Shown: positions 45,419 to 57,639, counted from the first letter of the stretch. The stretch is DNA of 64,000 nt from Capsicum annuum (GCF_002878395.1 NC_061115.1:92390595-92454594); one strand, 5' to 3'. The notes: generated by a model not told the origin, from the letters alone. Program-made: numbers and translations.

Positions 45419-45639
45419 TTTACTCCCAATTTGGATAGGAAGAGTAAATTCCCCGAATCTCTCAATTTCTTAGGGATTTTCTGCGTTATTACCATACTAC
45501 ACTCTTCAGTGAGTGTTATCACCCCCACATCCTACAATTTCACCTTATTAGACACCACATATCTCAAGTACTTTGCATACTTGGGCATACCCTGCAAAAT
45601 ATCTAAAAGAGGTGAATTAATATGAAGCTCTCTAAATAT

Positions 45640-47182
45640 GTCAAAGAACTTTTTGAACATTGCATCCTCCTTTGATTTTATTTACCTCTGAGGGAAGGGT
45701 ACTGTTAGTGTCTTCTCCCCTTTTGTTTCAATAAGTATTTCTTTCAAGTACACAAACGTCCTTAATTTCTTAATAGCTTTTTTAGAAACCTATTGGGGAG
45801 TCAAATCTGCATCTACCTCCTCTGTTGTCTCGGGAGGTTCTTCTTGAAGCTCTTTACCACTCCTCAAGGTAATTTATATAACATGCTATGGATTTTCTAT
45901 ATCTAATGGCAAAGAACCTTGTGGTCTAATAGTCATTGCCTGTGATAATTACTTAACTGCAACTCTAAACTCCTTGTGGCTTCTTGCTAATTTTTTATGT
46001 CCTCATTCAATTGTGTCTTAGTAGCTGAAAGTTGGTTAAACATTTTTTCCACGTTGCTCACTGACTGATTTGGTTGGGCCTGTGGTTTCTGAATTTGTTG
46101 TTGTGGTGTATTCAAAGGCTGAGTATGCCACTTGGTGTTGTAGGCACTATTATTATTTCGCCTTTGAGCATTGCCCACATACATCACCGATTTTGGATTA
46201 GAAGAACACATAGCCACTAAGTGACCATTATTACCGCATACTTAACACCAACATACAGCTTATTGGATGGCATTGACTATGGCTGAAGGTTGTGGAGCTC
46301 CAAATTTTAGGCTGCTTAACTGAGTGTTTACCATATTCTACAATTCTGTTACCTAAGTTGATAAGGCCATGAATTGATCCACGTCCAATACACCCGCAAC
46401 TCTTTTTGTAGAACTTCTAGAATCTGAGTGTCATTCTAGATTTCTTTTTGCTATACAATTAAACAATATGTACAACTCATCATAAGTCAACTCCACCGCT
46501 TAACCACCTGCTGCAGAATCTAGCAAAATCTTCGTATTGTGATAAAGAGCTTCTGCAAAAGTATGAGAAAGTACCTCATTAGATTATTGGTGATATGGAT
46601 AATCTCGAAGAAGGGCCTTGAGTCATTCCCAAGCATGATATAGATTTTTATCAGGCTTTTGTTTGAAGATCATATCTCACTACGAAGCCTCATAGTTTTT
46701 CCTGATGGAAAGAATCTGATGAGGAACTTTCTGGCTAAGTCATCCTATGATATTATTGAATTGGTCGGTTCTGCATTCAACCACCTTTTAGCTTCTCCCA
46801 AAAGTAAATGGGGAAATAATGTTAGCCTCAAAAAATCTATACTCACCCCAGTTGGAATGAATGTGTCTGCAAGCTAAATGAAGGTCAGCAAGTGGACTTG
46901 TGGATCCTCATGTGAAAGCCCTATAAATTGTCCACTACTGATAAAAAGTTGAACCATGTTGTGCTTTAGATCGAAATTCCCTCCAGTAGATGGTCTTTGA
47001 ATTTTTGAAGTCAAGTTCATCGAAAGTGGAACTGCCACTTCCCTAACTGTCTGTCGGTCTGCTTGTTCTTTAGCCATTAAACCAGTATTATCTTGGTCTT
47101 CTTCGATTTGAGGAATTCTTGGGAGAAGAATTTCTTCTCTCCTATTAAACAGTTGTTCTGGCTTCGATATTGGTTTAACCAA
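45640..47182 (-). pseudogene. Element G gag remnant with zinc knuckle
   Basis: The N-terminal reading (46874-47182) contains GGNFDLKHNMVQLFISSGQF and GLSHEDPQVHLLTFI, the Athila/Tat Gag start (NFELKxxLLQLLQxxQFxGxxxEDPNxHL). The nucleocapsid knuckle near 46190-46235 reads CWC, a stop, VCGNNGHLVAMC, keeping the C-x2-C...H...C spacing apart from the stop. 45987-46217 then gives a glutamine- and proline-rich stretch (TPQQQIQKPQAQPNQSVSN). The capsid middle is broken by frameshifts around 46300-46870. Confidence 0.7.
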
Positions 47183-47308
47183 ATCTGTATCCCTTGCCAG
47201 CTTATTATCCTACAACCTATTTCCTGCAATGACAAGACAAAGACCAATAGTAAAAATACCAAATAAATCTAAAAGTAAAACTAAAATAAACAATTGCCAA
47301 AATACAAG

Positions 47309-47326
47309 TCCCCGACAACGGCTCCA
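47309..47326 (-). other. Element G primer-binding site (aspartate tRNA)
   Basis: The minus strand reads TGGAGCCGTTGTCGGGGA, close to TGGCGCCGTTGCCGGGGA. It lies six bases from the LTR end (CTGTCA). Confidence 0.85.
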
Positions 47327-47332
47327 AAAACT

Positions 47333-49110
47333 TGACAGCACCCAAGTGCACACACAAGTGTATATGGTCTTATCAAGTTGTAAAGTGGCGTTCAAGAAGC
47401 CAAGTATCGATCCCACAATGATTTGATTAAAGAAGAATCCTATTTTAGTTCACAATTTAGATTCAATTAATGTGAGAGTAACAAAAAGAGAGTTTGGAAT
47501 TTTTAAGTAAAGTAAACAATGTGAAAATTAAAGATCTTGTAACAATCATTGGGAGAAAACCTAGGTTTAAAGCACTTCGACAATCATACTATGTCTTGAA
47601 TTTCATTCATTAGTTCACTTATCTTGGTTGTAGATTCGTAGGGTTAATTGCATGATTATGGTCTCCCAACCTTTACCCATTTACCTAATTTGGATATTAC
47701 AAATACATCGTTGAGCGGGGATGCAATAATCCAATTAAGTGTTTTAAATTTATCATCCTACGTGTGAATAATGTAAGGCTCCTAAGTACATACCAATCCT
47801 AGGTGCAAAGTGTAATTCTTTAATTTATAAAATAATAAAACCCATACATTATTCATCTCCATGTTCTATCCCCTATTTCATCTCCCGATATCAAAGGTAG
47901 ACAATTGATATATTATAAGGGTTGTGAATCCTTAAAATAGTTAAATCAAAGATGAACACACAACTAATATTGATAAGCAAAATTAATGAACTTAATTCAA
48001 AACAAAAGTAATCATATCTTTTGCTTTAACCGTGGAAAAGGACGTTTAGCCATGCATAGTCATAATCATAATCATAAAATAGTAATTAACGACTAAAATC
48101 ATGAATAAAATAAATAGAAATAATAAAAAACTAATGAAGAGGTTGTTGAAGCCCTTTGCTCCACAAAATATGCTAAAAGATGTGTAAAAACGTGATACAA
48201 CATGTATTTATAGTATATGAGTAAGCCTATTCCGTGTAGGACAAGAAAACCTTCAGTTATTGAGCAACGTACTAGGTAGGACATTGCCTTGGGTTTATCC
48301 CCACTACAGGCAAGGCGTCACCTTCAAATTGCCCTCAGCCTCTAGAATTTTTTGTTCAAAATTCTTCTAAGGTACGGGAGCACAGAAATGAGCCTGAGTC
48401 GTGGCATAATCGCATATAGGACCACCACGTGCCAATTAGTTACAATTTCGGGCATCTTCTTAATACAATGGTGTTTTTCACGTGTCCATTGACCGCTCCT
48501 TCAGTCAACACACGCCCAATACATTCCAGGGTTCCAATAGTGCGTCAATCTCCGTATTATGCCTTCGTTGAGCCATTCCGATCCCTTTTGAGTTGTTCCC
48601 ACTTGATTTGATGCTTATATATCCTTCATATATCATCATAATACATTAAAAAAGCATCCTATAGCATTAAAAATAACAATTTAAAGCTCAAAATAATACA
48701 ACATTCAACACGACGAATTAGAAACATGAGCTAAGCATAGGCTGATTTCACTTTGATCTTTAACTCATTGTTTTGACACTTGGCTTGAGACAATTGACCA
48801 TTTAGCATTATCAACAAGTTGTTTCACATTTAATTACACATAAAAACCATTTTGAACACTTTAAATAGAATAGAATCCACCGGAATCAACTAGATAAGCA
48901 CCTAGCTCGAGCAAGTAACATTAGTTTTTCAGGTTGAACTCTAAATGAATATTTTGGTACAAACTTGTTTGAAACTCACTTTGAACATGATTTAACACTT
49001 TGATACACATTTATCTCATTATCAACTCATATAGCACATAAATCATTCTTAAAAGAAGGCTAAAAAGGCTAGAATAGTTACTCTAAAATGCATAAATACA
49101 CCCAAGATCA
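47333..49110 (-). repeat. Element G 5' LTR
   Basis: It is 1778 bp long and pairs with 41325-43110. The plus-strand start is TGACAGCACCC and the end is CCCAAGATCA. The two LTRs of G look more alike than those of F or C, suggesting a later insertion. Confidence 0.85.
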
Positions 49111-49115
49111 GCCAT

Positions 49116-49594
49116 GAACCAATTCCAAAATATTAAACAAATCAACTTTAGAACTAAAGAAGAAATAAATCCCCATGTATCCTCGGATGGTCACTAGCTC
49201 ACCGCTGGCTGAGGAAGAAGAACCTCTGGCTCAAAAGTAGGAATAGGCTTTGGTGAAGGCTCTCTTATCTTGGACCCTAGATGGGGACACATCCCAGGAA
49301 ATTCCATGACCTCTAGGTCATCCATGAACATTGAATAGATGCCTAGGCTTGGGCTCAGGCTCGGGACCCTTGTCTCATGTAGCGGTGCACATGTCCTAGC
49401 AATTTCTAAAAGAGTGAGATCAAAGGAATACTTTAGAAACCAACTCAAACTCTTACCATAAAATGAGTGAAAAAAGTAAAGAACTCCTAAGAATGTTATA
49501 TATCCTCTAGAAGATAAGAAATTGATGTTATCATTTTGATCTGTAGGACTCTACTAGACACTTGCTCTAGTACGAATCATACTAGAAAAATGTA
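49116..49594 (-). pseudogene. Element A leader and probable gag N terminus
   Basis: It lies between A's primer site and the G insertion. An open stretch at 49194-49448 on the minus strand reads MSWFLKYSFDLTLLEIARTC and later SKIREPSPKPIPTFEPEVLL. The proline-rich end would suit the disordered N terminus of a chromoviral Gag, but there is no sequence match I can vouch for. The call rests on position. Confidence 0.35.
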
Positions 49595-49608
49595 GGCTCT
49601 GATACTAA
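49595..49608 (-). other. Element A primer-binding site (initiator methionine tRNA)
   Basis: The minus strand reads TTAGTATCAGAGCC, one base from the usual TTGGTATCAGAGCC. It lies two bases from the LTR end (TCGAGACA). Confidence 0.8.
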
Positions 49609-49610
49609 TT

Positions 49611-52398
49611 TGTCTCGACCCAATTTATGAGTTTTAATATCACATACTTTATCCTGCCAGTAGGTAAATCAAACCATAACCCAAAGCTATAAGTAATGGT
49701 CTAACTTAGTGGAAAATGGCCTAAAATTCGGAAATCAATAACTAAAGACTTGAACAATAACAACAAAAGTCCCAGTGTATTCCTACAAAATAAGGTCTGG
49801 GGAAGGTAAGATAAACACATTCCATAATACTACCACCGCACAAGTAGAGAGGCTATTTTCGATAGACCCCCGACTCAAGATAGAGAATAGTACACCATGA
49901 CTCAGTAATGTTATTACAAAAGCTACTACAAATAAACTAAATACAATATATCTTGAATATGAAAGACTACACATAGATAAATAGAAGGAAAAGTGGTAAA
50001 TCTAACTTCAAGTTCTTAGCGAATCTCCAAAATCAAACCTATATAAGTGTCATGTCAATGACAACTAGTACTCAAATATAGAGCAAAAAAGTACAAAAGT
50101 GTAATATAAGTATCAAAACCATGGGTACTTAGTAGGCATCATTGGCTAACTAAGCTAAATCATCATACGACAAGATACAAGTTAAATAAGCTAAGTTAAG
50201 GTGATAGGGAAAACCTAGATCAAGCATCAGCACTATTATAGATAAATAAATAAATCTTCAAAGGTAGCATAAAGATCACACACTTATAACTACTAAATTT
50301 TCCCCCATAAACCAATAAGTGTGGAAAAGTAAATAACCCAATGTGGGCCCCCATTAGCCTAGAGGGTACAAATAAGGAAAATAAATGACCAAATATCTAT
50401 AACTTTACTGAATATCAGCTATAACCATCAAACTATCAATACTGTAACATAACATACCTAACTCTCAATGCCCGACTTAAAGCAAAACTCATATCATTAT
50501 CATCATAACATCCCTAATAGTATCCACATCATAACATCATTTGTCAGACTTGAACTATAACTAATAGTATCTATGCCATTATTAATTACTGAACTTGAAT
50601 TGAAACCCATATATCAATATAATCATTAATTTTCGAACTTGAACCAAAACTCATATATCAATATCATCATCAATTGTTGGACATGTACCAAAACACATAT
50701 ATCAATAGACTATATTAATAAACCATAATAATTATCCATATCACTAAATGGCAATAATTACGTACCAAAACTTACCCTAAATTAGTACTAACTCTCAAAT
50801 CTTAAGCTAGAATATTTAATAACCATTCAGTCTCCTCAATGTCCTAAGATAAGCAATAATAAGGGTATATCATGCATAAATAAGTATACGAATTCCAACA
50901 TAATTCTTGGCCTATGGTGGGCCATAGGGGCCAACTTCTAATTCTCAAAATCTATTTTAAGGAAAATTCTACCTCGGACTAGGCTAAGGTATCTAAATTC
51001 ATTTCTAGATATTAAATAAGCCATAATTAGAACTAAGATAGCAATTCTCCCCAAAATATGATAAACTAAGTTAATTTTACCCAAATTGTGGTTCCAAGAT
51101 GGCCTAAATAGTCTAAATAAGACTAAACTTACCGAACAAGCTTTTGAAACCTAAATTCCATCCCATATCTACTATATCATCAAAAGTATATTATGAATTA
51201 GCCAAATCTATGGAGAATCTTATGCAAAATACATGCTATCAAATCATAATTTACTCATTAAAATAAGAACAATGATATCCATATTGCACTATTATCCTCT
51301 GTTTCAAAAATTACATAAAAATCCCATCTAGGGCCCATTTACGGAATTGCATTTTTGAAACCAACACAACACCCCTCTATACTGAAGGAATATTTATCCT
51401 AAAAAATGGGTGAAATTTGAACTCTAATGGTGATAAACTAAAGCCACAAAGATTTAATTTTAGAAAAAGATAGAGATTTAAACCAAAAATTAATGGAATC
51501 CTACCACAAATTTGAAGAATAAACACGTAACATAACTTTACTCAAGCACCAAAATCACCTACAATTGATCTTCCTAAGCTTTTCCACTCTCTAAGGCTCA
51601 ATACTTTAGATAATGGATGAAAAATAGAGAAAATCATGCTAAGTGGGATATTTATACCCTTCCCAGATACGCAAATGCTTCTTAAGCGGACACTGGTCAC
51701 TGTATTATTAACCTAGTGTCGCTAAAGAGATATCTGGATACCTTCAGAGGTACCTCTTATGTGGTCCCTTTTTGCTTTAGCAGCTATCGCATTATCAGAC
51801 CTCCACTAGGCTGACTCGGTTGCTTAAGAGATGGGTCGGCAATTTTTAGAGGCCCCTTCACTTAAGCAGCCCAAAAAGGTGCATAAGTGTTGCACCAGCA
51901 CTAGCTGAGGCTTGGAATTTCCCAAGTCTCCTCCAACCTCTTATGATTCTGCCATAATATTGTATATGTGAAGTAACTTAGCTACCCTATTAAATTCAAT
52001 GTCTCAGACTTAATGGCACAATCAAAATTTCCATCAAAGGTGGTTTCTATGAAAGTGGGTCCTATACCCATGTGCAATTTTTCTTAACTTCTATCCAATA
52101 CCCTAATATAAGTCTAGAAGCCTTGACACCAAAACGAAGGGTTCACCTATCCTTAAATTAATGTTCTGGAGTTGTCGAAATTATTAAAATTGGCATACAA
52201 GGTCGTTTGACTGAAGGTTTTTTCTGGTAGCCAATTTGAACCAACGATGACTTTAAATTAAGGAATTGTCTCTAAAAATCAAATGAACTTCTCGACAATC
52301 GAATTGTTAGTTCTAACAAGTCATAAATGACTTAGGGTAGATATAGGAAAGATATAAATGGAAAAAATAAGAAAAAAATAACCTAGAGGGTCATTATA
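49611..52398 (-). repeat. Element A 5' LTR
   Basis: The plus-strand start TGTCTCGACCC adjoins the primer site. The far end, read on the minus strand, begins TATAATGACCCTCTAGGT, a form of the TGTAATGACCC start of Solanaceae chromovirus LTRs, giving 2788 bp. It contains a SINE-like fragment (49754-49880) and a GC-richer block near 51660-51910. No second copy is complete in the window. Its expected partner left of 1231 is replaced by an unrelated LTR after about 11 bases. Confidence 0.65.
49754..49880 (-). repeat. SINE-like 3' end, TS/SolS type
   Basis: On the minus strand it reads GGTCTATCGAAAATAGCCTC, CTTCCCCAGACCTT, AGGAATACACTGGGACT and then TTGTTGTTATTG. This order, with a TTG-rich tail, is the 3' end of TS-type SINEs common in Solanaceae. 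The tRNA-like 5' part with A and B boxes is not visible. Confidence 0.5.
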
Positions 52399-52418
52399 GT
52401 TATACAATTATTTTTCAT

Positions 52419-52543
52419 GAGCCAAAGGTCTATCAAAAATAGCCTTTGTACTTTATCATTTGAAGTCGTATGGACTGCGTGCACTTTACTCGCCCCAGAC
52501 CTCACGTTATGGGAATACACTAGGTATATTATTGTTGTCTTTA
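52419..52543 (+). repeat. SINE-like 3' end, TS/SolS type
   Basis: It carries the same pattern as 49754-49880 in the opposite orientation: GGTCTATCAAAAATAGCCTT, CGCCCCAGACCTCACG, GGGAATACACTAGGTATATT and ATTGTTGTC. It lies in the 146 bp between A's LTR and element H. No 5' promoter part is seen. Confidence 0.5.
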
Positions 52544-52544
52544 T

Positions 52545-54139
52545 TGTATATACATATATATATGTGTGTGTGTATATATATGGATATAATGAAATTATAA
52601 AAGACTAATATTAGAGGGAGTTTCTTCTAACTAACATACACCATGTGAGCTTATGATGCACTAACTTACAATCTCAATTGCAGAGAGTTGTCCTATACAG
52701 TCCAAGGTATAAAACCTATCTATGGATCCATCTAAGCCTCTTAGGATAACATATACTTACGGTGGTGCATAGTTTTGGGACAAGTGTTGTCTAGAATGCA
52801 AGTCCGCTTGTTGCTAAATAATCCTCCCAAAAATATATCTTTAGAGATTATATCATATCATGCAACATATTTTGATGTCAAAACTATCCATACTCATTGA
52901 TGGAATATCTATATGCAATACTAAGCATATTTATTTTTTGGGGAGATAGTTCATAAGCACTGATTCCATACTTAAATACCATTCTGCTCATGAATTAACT
53001 ATTTAGAAACTGTTCATATTTTTCTTTCATAAACATATCTTTACTTCTATGAATATAACTTATATCATGATAAACATAGTTGAAATCAAGCATAACTTGT
53101 AAACACTCATATTATCTTTCATAACTTCATGAATAATCTTAAAACGTGCTTGGAGGATCACAATTATATAATAAAATATGTTGTTCACAGTAATTTATTA
53201 ATTTTTATAGGAAATCTTACATAAAAATCATAAGTTTATCTTTAAAGCATAACTTGAAGAGAATTGACTAAAAAAAACTCTAGCTTTAGTACATAATTCA
53301 TCATATAATTAAAATAATTGGGCATAAAGATGAAAGGAATCCATCATTTGATCTTGTGTACTAAGTGAAAACAAATTCTTGACAAGGAGAACTTAAGAAA
53401 TTCACTAGATTTGAAACCTTACCTTGTTTGATCTTGGTATAGACTTGTTAGGGACTTGTTATTGACAGATTAAGGGAGAAATTGACTTTAGGATCTTATA
53501 TATAAATATATATATATACAGGTTTTGATGACCTCAAATTCATGGGAGAGGGTTAAAATTTACCCTAAAATTCAAACTACCCATAAGAAAACATTGCTCA
53601 AAAACTTATTTCTGGTATCCAATGAACCATCCGATTACTGTGGGACCTATTCCCAAGAGTGGTATGGAATAATGGGTTATAGGGCCCTTTTTAGACCTCT
53701 AAACTCCAATAGATGAGAACATCCTATGATCTTTGTTTCCAAACAAGACCATGGGTTTCGGTTGTGGTGTCGTTTGTCAAATCTGACAGCTTAACAGCGC
53801 CTAAGTAAAATAGCAATCAATTTTTACGGTGATATTGTATTAATAGTAAATTAGATGCATTGGAAAGAATATTCATGTAACTTAATTAGGTGGGTACTAG
53901 GCTACCTAACACTTCATAATACTATCCTATAAGAATTTCTCACTACAACTTGGTAGAAAGAGAAGTTTCCAATTCATATAAATGTTAGGGACCTCTAAAG
54001 ACCTAAATCCACATTAAATACTCTCACTATACTAGAAATTTGATAATAACAACAAGTTATAAGAAACAAATAAATGACTTAGGTCTAACTATATTCTTAG
54101 AATGGATAAATCCTTAGCCTAAAAGTTTGGGGTGTCACA
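52545..54139 (-). repeat. Element H 3' LTR
   Basis: It matches 55880-57462: GGGAGTTTCTTCTAA, CACCATGTGA, AGGTATAAAACCTATCTAT, GGACAAGTGTTG and GCTTGGAGGATCACAAT. It begins with TA/TG dinucleotide repeats (52549-52590), part of the LTR end in both copies. ATTATAAAAGAC or GGTATAAAACC may hold TATA elements. I cannot tell which is used. Confidence 0.75.
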
Positions 54140-54639
54140 ATATCTCCCTCTTAGATTATTCATCCTTGAATGAACAGTGAAGTTGGACCAATAAACTAAT
54201 GGAACTGACTTTACTATCCTAACTGGAGCATAGTTGGATTATATCAAGTTTCAGAACTCAACTATGTATTTTATGAGAATTAATAGAACATGGAACACAA
54301 GCTTCTAAGATTAAACACTAGAAGGAAACTGATATATAATGCATATATTTATAGAAAGGCTAAAAGTGAGACTCGGGTAAAGAGTAAGAATGATATTAAC
54401 AATAACCTACAATCAAATCAAGGATCTAAATCTAAGGAAGAATACTCTCTCTACTATTTACCACTTGGCTTTACTCAAATTTCCACTATCTCCCCCCTTT
54501 AACTCTAAGTTTTAAATTCCTAAGTCTGCTAGATAATCTCTTACAATAACCTTAGCTTCGAACATAAATCACTACTCATGGTCATTACTAGTCATATATT
54601 ACATTATAATTGAACTATATACAAGGAAAACTAACAACA

Positions 54640-55400
54640 TATTGGTTGTGATATTTAGAGGGTTTTATTAATCTCGATGGATGGTCAAGGCATAGAAATT
54701 ATTCTTATAAGTGTTGGTTGGAATCTTAAACTTATCTCCTTCATTAGTATTTTCTTCTAAAGGAAAATCTATAATAATATGACCTACCTGACTATAATTG
54801 TAGCGTCCAAAATTTTCATAAAGACACACACTTAAATTAGATTTACTATAATTTTTGCAAGCTGGATGTTGTGTAAATTAGGAACCTATTGCTCTGAACT
54901 ATTGGTAATTATTGGGTCTAAATAGATTCTTAAGATTGTATACATGGCCTCCATTTTTTATCCTCAGCTATCTATCCTCAAAATTTACCATCTTGGCTCT
55001 CTTACTCTTTTACTCTCCTTCTTTCTTCAACTTATCCTCCTCTATTAGTTGAACGTGAGTCATCAATCTTAAAATATCCATGTCCCCGATGAGCAGGGAA
55101 AATATTCTAAATACTTTGTACTCTCCTAATAAGAAGTGTGGTGCATACCATACCCATAATCAAGAATATACTAGAAACGGATTCATAAATACCCTAGGAT
55201 ACTTGAACTCTGGATTTGTTACCAAGTTTTTCACTACCCGAGATGCACCCTTGTCGCAACATGAACTAGTCATCATATGTGACCCAAATGGGTCCTTGGT
55301 ATATCATGACAAATCTGAATTAAATAATCTTACTACAATGTTAGACTTTAAAGGAACATTGAGAATATAATAAAATAAAACATCTTTGTTGATAAATCTG
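54640..55400 (-). pseudogene. Element H gag remnant
   Basis: The minus-strand reading gives LLIGDMDILRLMTHVQLIEE followed by DKLKKEGE and SKRAKMVNFEDR, matching the AMLIREMDISRLMTYAEQIEEEKLRE block at the C-terminal half of Solanaceae chromovirus Gag. It ends NNFYALTIHRD (about 54690), the Gag-protease junction seen in F as NKLYALQTRQD. A cysteine knuckle is expected between these and is not clear. 54140-54640 is noncoding on this reading. The plus-strand frame at 55080-55370 is a shadow. Confidence 0.6.
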
Positions 55401-55879
55401 AGAATGTTTGAATAACACTAAAATAATCAAAAATCAAACTCTTTGTCTAATGAAGCATCTATTATGACGACATAAAGTAAACAAAGACCAAATCAATTTT
55501 TTATTGAAAAGCAAGAAGAAAACCCTAAGCAAACTAGACAACTGAAATAAGACTCTTCATCACCAAATAATGGGAGAGCTCATCAAAAAGCAGAATTATG
55601 CATGATACCAAATATCAAGAAACTATCTTAAGCGTGAGAACCTTGATTTACATCATATGAAAAATATTATGCAAGACGTAGTCAATATATCGAATGCATT
55701 GGTATGCAATCTTTGTATATACATATAAAGCTATATGATAAAAACTTAACAAACATAAAATTAGGTTGAACTCAGAAGTGAATATAAAAATAAATCATAA
55801 GATACTTTTTTAAGGCATTACAAACATGTTGAACTAAAGAGAATCATAAGTCATAGATGATGCATAAAACTTCATTAGT

Positions 55880-57462
55880 TGATATATATACATATATATA
55901 AATAGATATAATTCAATCATAAAAGATTAAATTTGGTGGGAGTTTCTTCTAATTAGTACACACCATGTGAAATCATGATGCACCAACTTACAATCTCAGT
56001 TGGAGAGGGATTCGCTATGCATGGCAAGGTATAAAACCTATCTATTTATGAATCCATCTAAGGCTCTTGGTATAACACAAACCTATGGTGGCGCATAGTT
56101 CTAGGACAAGTGTTGACTTGAACTCAAGCCTGCTCGGTGCTAAATAATCCTCCTAAAAATATATCTTTAGAGTGCATATCATATCATACAACATATCTTA
56201 TTGTCAAAACTATCGATAATCATTTATGGCATATCTAGATACAACACTAAGCAAATTTTCCTTTTGGGGAGATTTTACATAAGCATTGATTCCATACTTA
56301 AACACCATTCTACTCATAAATTCTCTATTTAGAAAACCGTTCATATCTTTCTTTTGTAAACATATCTTTACTTCAATTCATATATCATGATAAACTTACT
56401 TAAATCATGAATAACTTAAAAATATTCATAATACCTTTCATAACTGTATGAATAATATCAAAACATGCTTGGAGGATCACAATCATATAATAAAACATAT
56501 TGTTCAAAGTAATTTATTGATATATATAGAAAATCTTACATAAAACTCATAGGTTTCCATAAAAAACCATGACTTGAAGAGAATTGAGTAAACAAACCCT
56601 AGATATAAACATACTACATCATGTAATTAAAATACATGGGTGTGTGGATGAATGGAATACATTACTAAATCTTATGTACCTTAGAGAACACAAATTTTTG
56701 ATAAGGAGTACTTAAGAAATTTGCTTGATTTGAAACTCTAGCTTGCTTGATCTTGTTATTTACTTATTACAAACTTTTTGCTGAGAGATTAGTGGAGTAA
56801 TAGGATGTAGGCTCTTATATATATATAGGTTTTGGTGACTTACATGTCATGGTAGAGGGTTAAAATCTAAGGAAAAGTTCAAATTATCCTTAAGAAAATA
56901 TGGTTGAAAAACTAATTTCAAGCATCAGACGACCCTACAATGATCATGGAACCTAACTATGATCATGGTATGGAATTTTGGATTTTAGGAGACCATTTTG
57001 GGACTTTAAAATTCAACATAAAAGAACATCCGACGATCATGGTTTCTAACCACGACTGTGGGTTTCAGTACAGGTATGGATCATTAAATCTAGCAACTTG
57101 AGTGCGCTTCAGTGAAATGGTCATAAAATTTTAATCCAATATTTGATTAAACAGAAATTGAATGAGTTGGAAAGAATATTCAAATACCTTTAATTTTATG
57201 GGTAATATCCCACCTAACTTTTCATATACTAGGAGTAATAATCTTTTTATACTAACCCTATAAGAATTTCTCACTAGAACTTGGTCGAGAGACCAGTTTC
57301 CAATTCATCCAAGTGTTAGGGACTTCTTAATACCTCAAACCATACTCCTTCCATTATACTTGAAATTTGATAATAACACCTAGTTATAATAAATAAATCA
57401 ATGTGTTAGGTCTAAATACATACTTAGAATGGCTAAGCTTAGCCTAGAACTTTGGTGTGTTA
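55880..57462 (-). repeat. Element H 5' LTR
   Basis: It is a direct repeat of 52545-54139, diverged by substitutions and small indels. Its right end (TTTGGTGTGTTA) corresponds to GGTGTCACA in the other copy and is less well kept. Confidence 0.7.
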
Positions 57463-57639
57463 GAGTTACGTACATGTAGTACACTAAAAGGAATTTGGAA
57501 AACCTTAGAAAGATAAATTTTTAAAGGAAAATTTCAAGCAAGAAAGTGATCTTGCTTATAATTATTTTACTAGTAATGACAATAATTTTTATCCTAAAAA
57601 AGATGACCACTATACAAATGTTGTTATTAAATATTGGTA

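Larger units (their letters stand above)
41325..49110 (-). mobile_element. Element G: non-autonomous Athila-type retrotransposon with gag-protease only
   Basis: The two LTRs are 1786 bp (41325-43110) and 1778 bp (47333-49110). Both begin TGAC and end CATCA or GATCA on the plus strand. It reads on the minus strand, with the aspartate-tRNA primer site at 47309-47326, gag, a zinc knuckle, protease, and then only noncoding sequence to the polypurine tract at 43111-43121. RT, RNase H and integrase are absent. The flanks ACCAC (41320-41324) and GCCAT (49111-49115) agree at three of five bases, both differences being transitions. Confidence 0.8.
1231..52398 (-). mobile_element. Element A: degraded Tekay/Del-type Ty3-gypsy chromovirus, split by C and G
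   Basis: This is the oldest layer of the window. On the minus strand, from right to left, it has a 5' LTR (49611-52398), a methionine-tRNA primer site, gag in three pieces (49116-49594, 41151-41319, about 4900-5878), protease, RT, RNase H, integrase and a chromodomain end near 1290-1400. The gaps hold elements G and C. Excluding them, A is about 13 kb. Stops and frameshifts are frequent in every domain. Its 3' LTR should lie left of 1231, but that position is occupied by an LTR reading the other way. The Tekay/Del assignment rests on gag type, RT-RNase H-integrase order and the C-terminal chromodomain. Confidence 0.75.
52545..57462 (-). mobile_element. Element H: compact LTR-gag-LTR chromovirus derivative
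   Basis: There are two direct repeats, 52545-54139 and 55880-57462 (1595 and 1583 bp), with only 1.74 kb between them. On the minus strand the left repeat begins TGTGACACCCC after a polypurine tract (AAGAGGGAGATAT), so the element reads right to left. The interior encodes only a gag remnant of the F lineage. No protease core, RT or integrase is present. No clear primer site or target duplication was found at the right LTR inner edge or the flanks. Confidence 0.65.

Noticed and set aside
52545..52592. TA/TG dinucleotide run as an independent microsatellite
   Set aside because: It corresponds to the terminal part of H's LTR, and a similar TA run starts the other LTR.
55080..55370. 96-residue plus-strand frame
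   Set aside because: It is antisense to H's gag, whose minus-strand reading matches chromoviral Gag.
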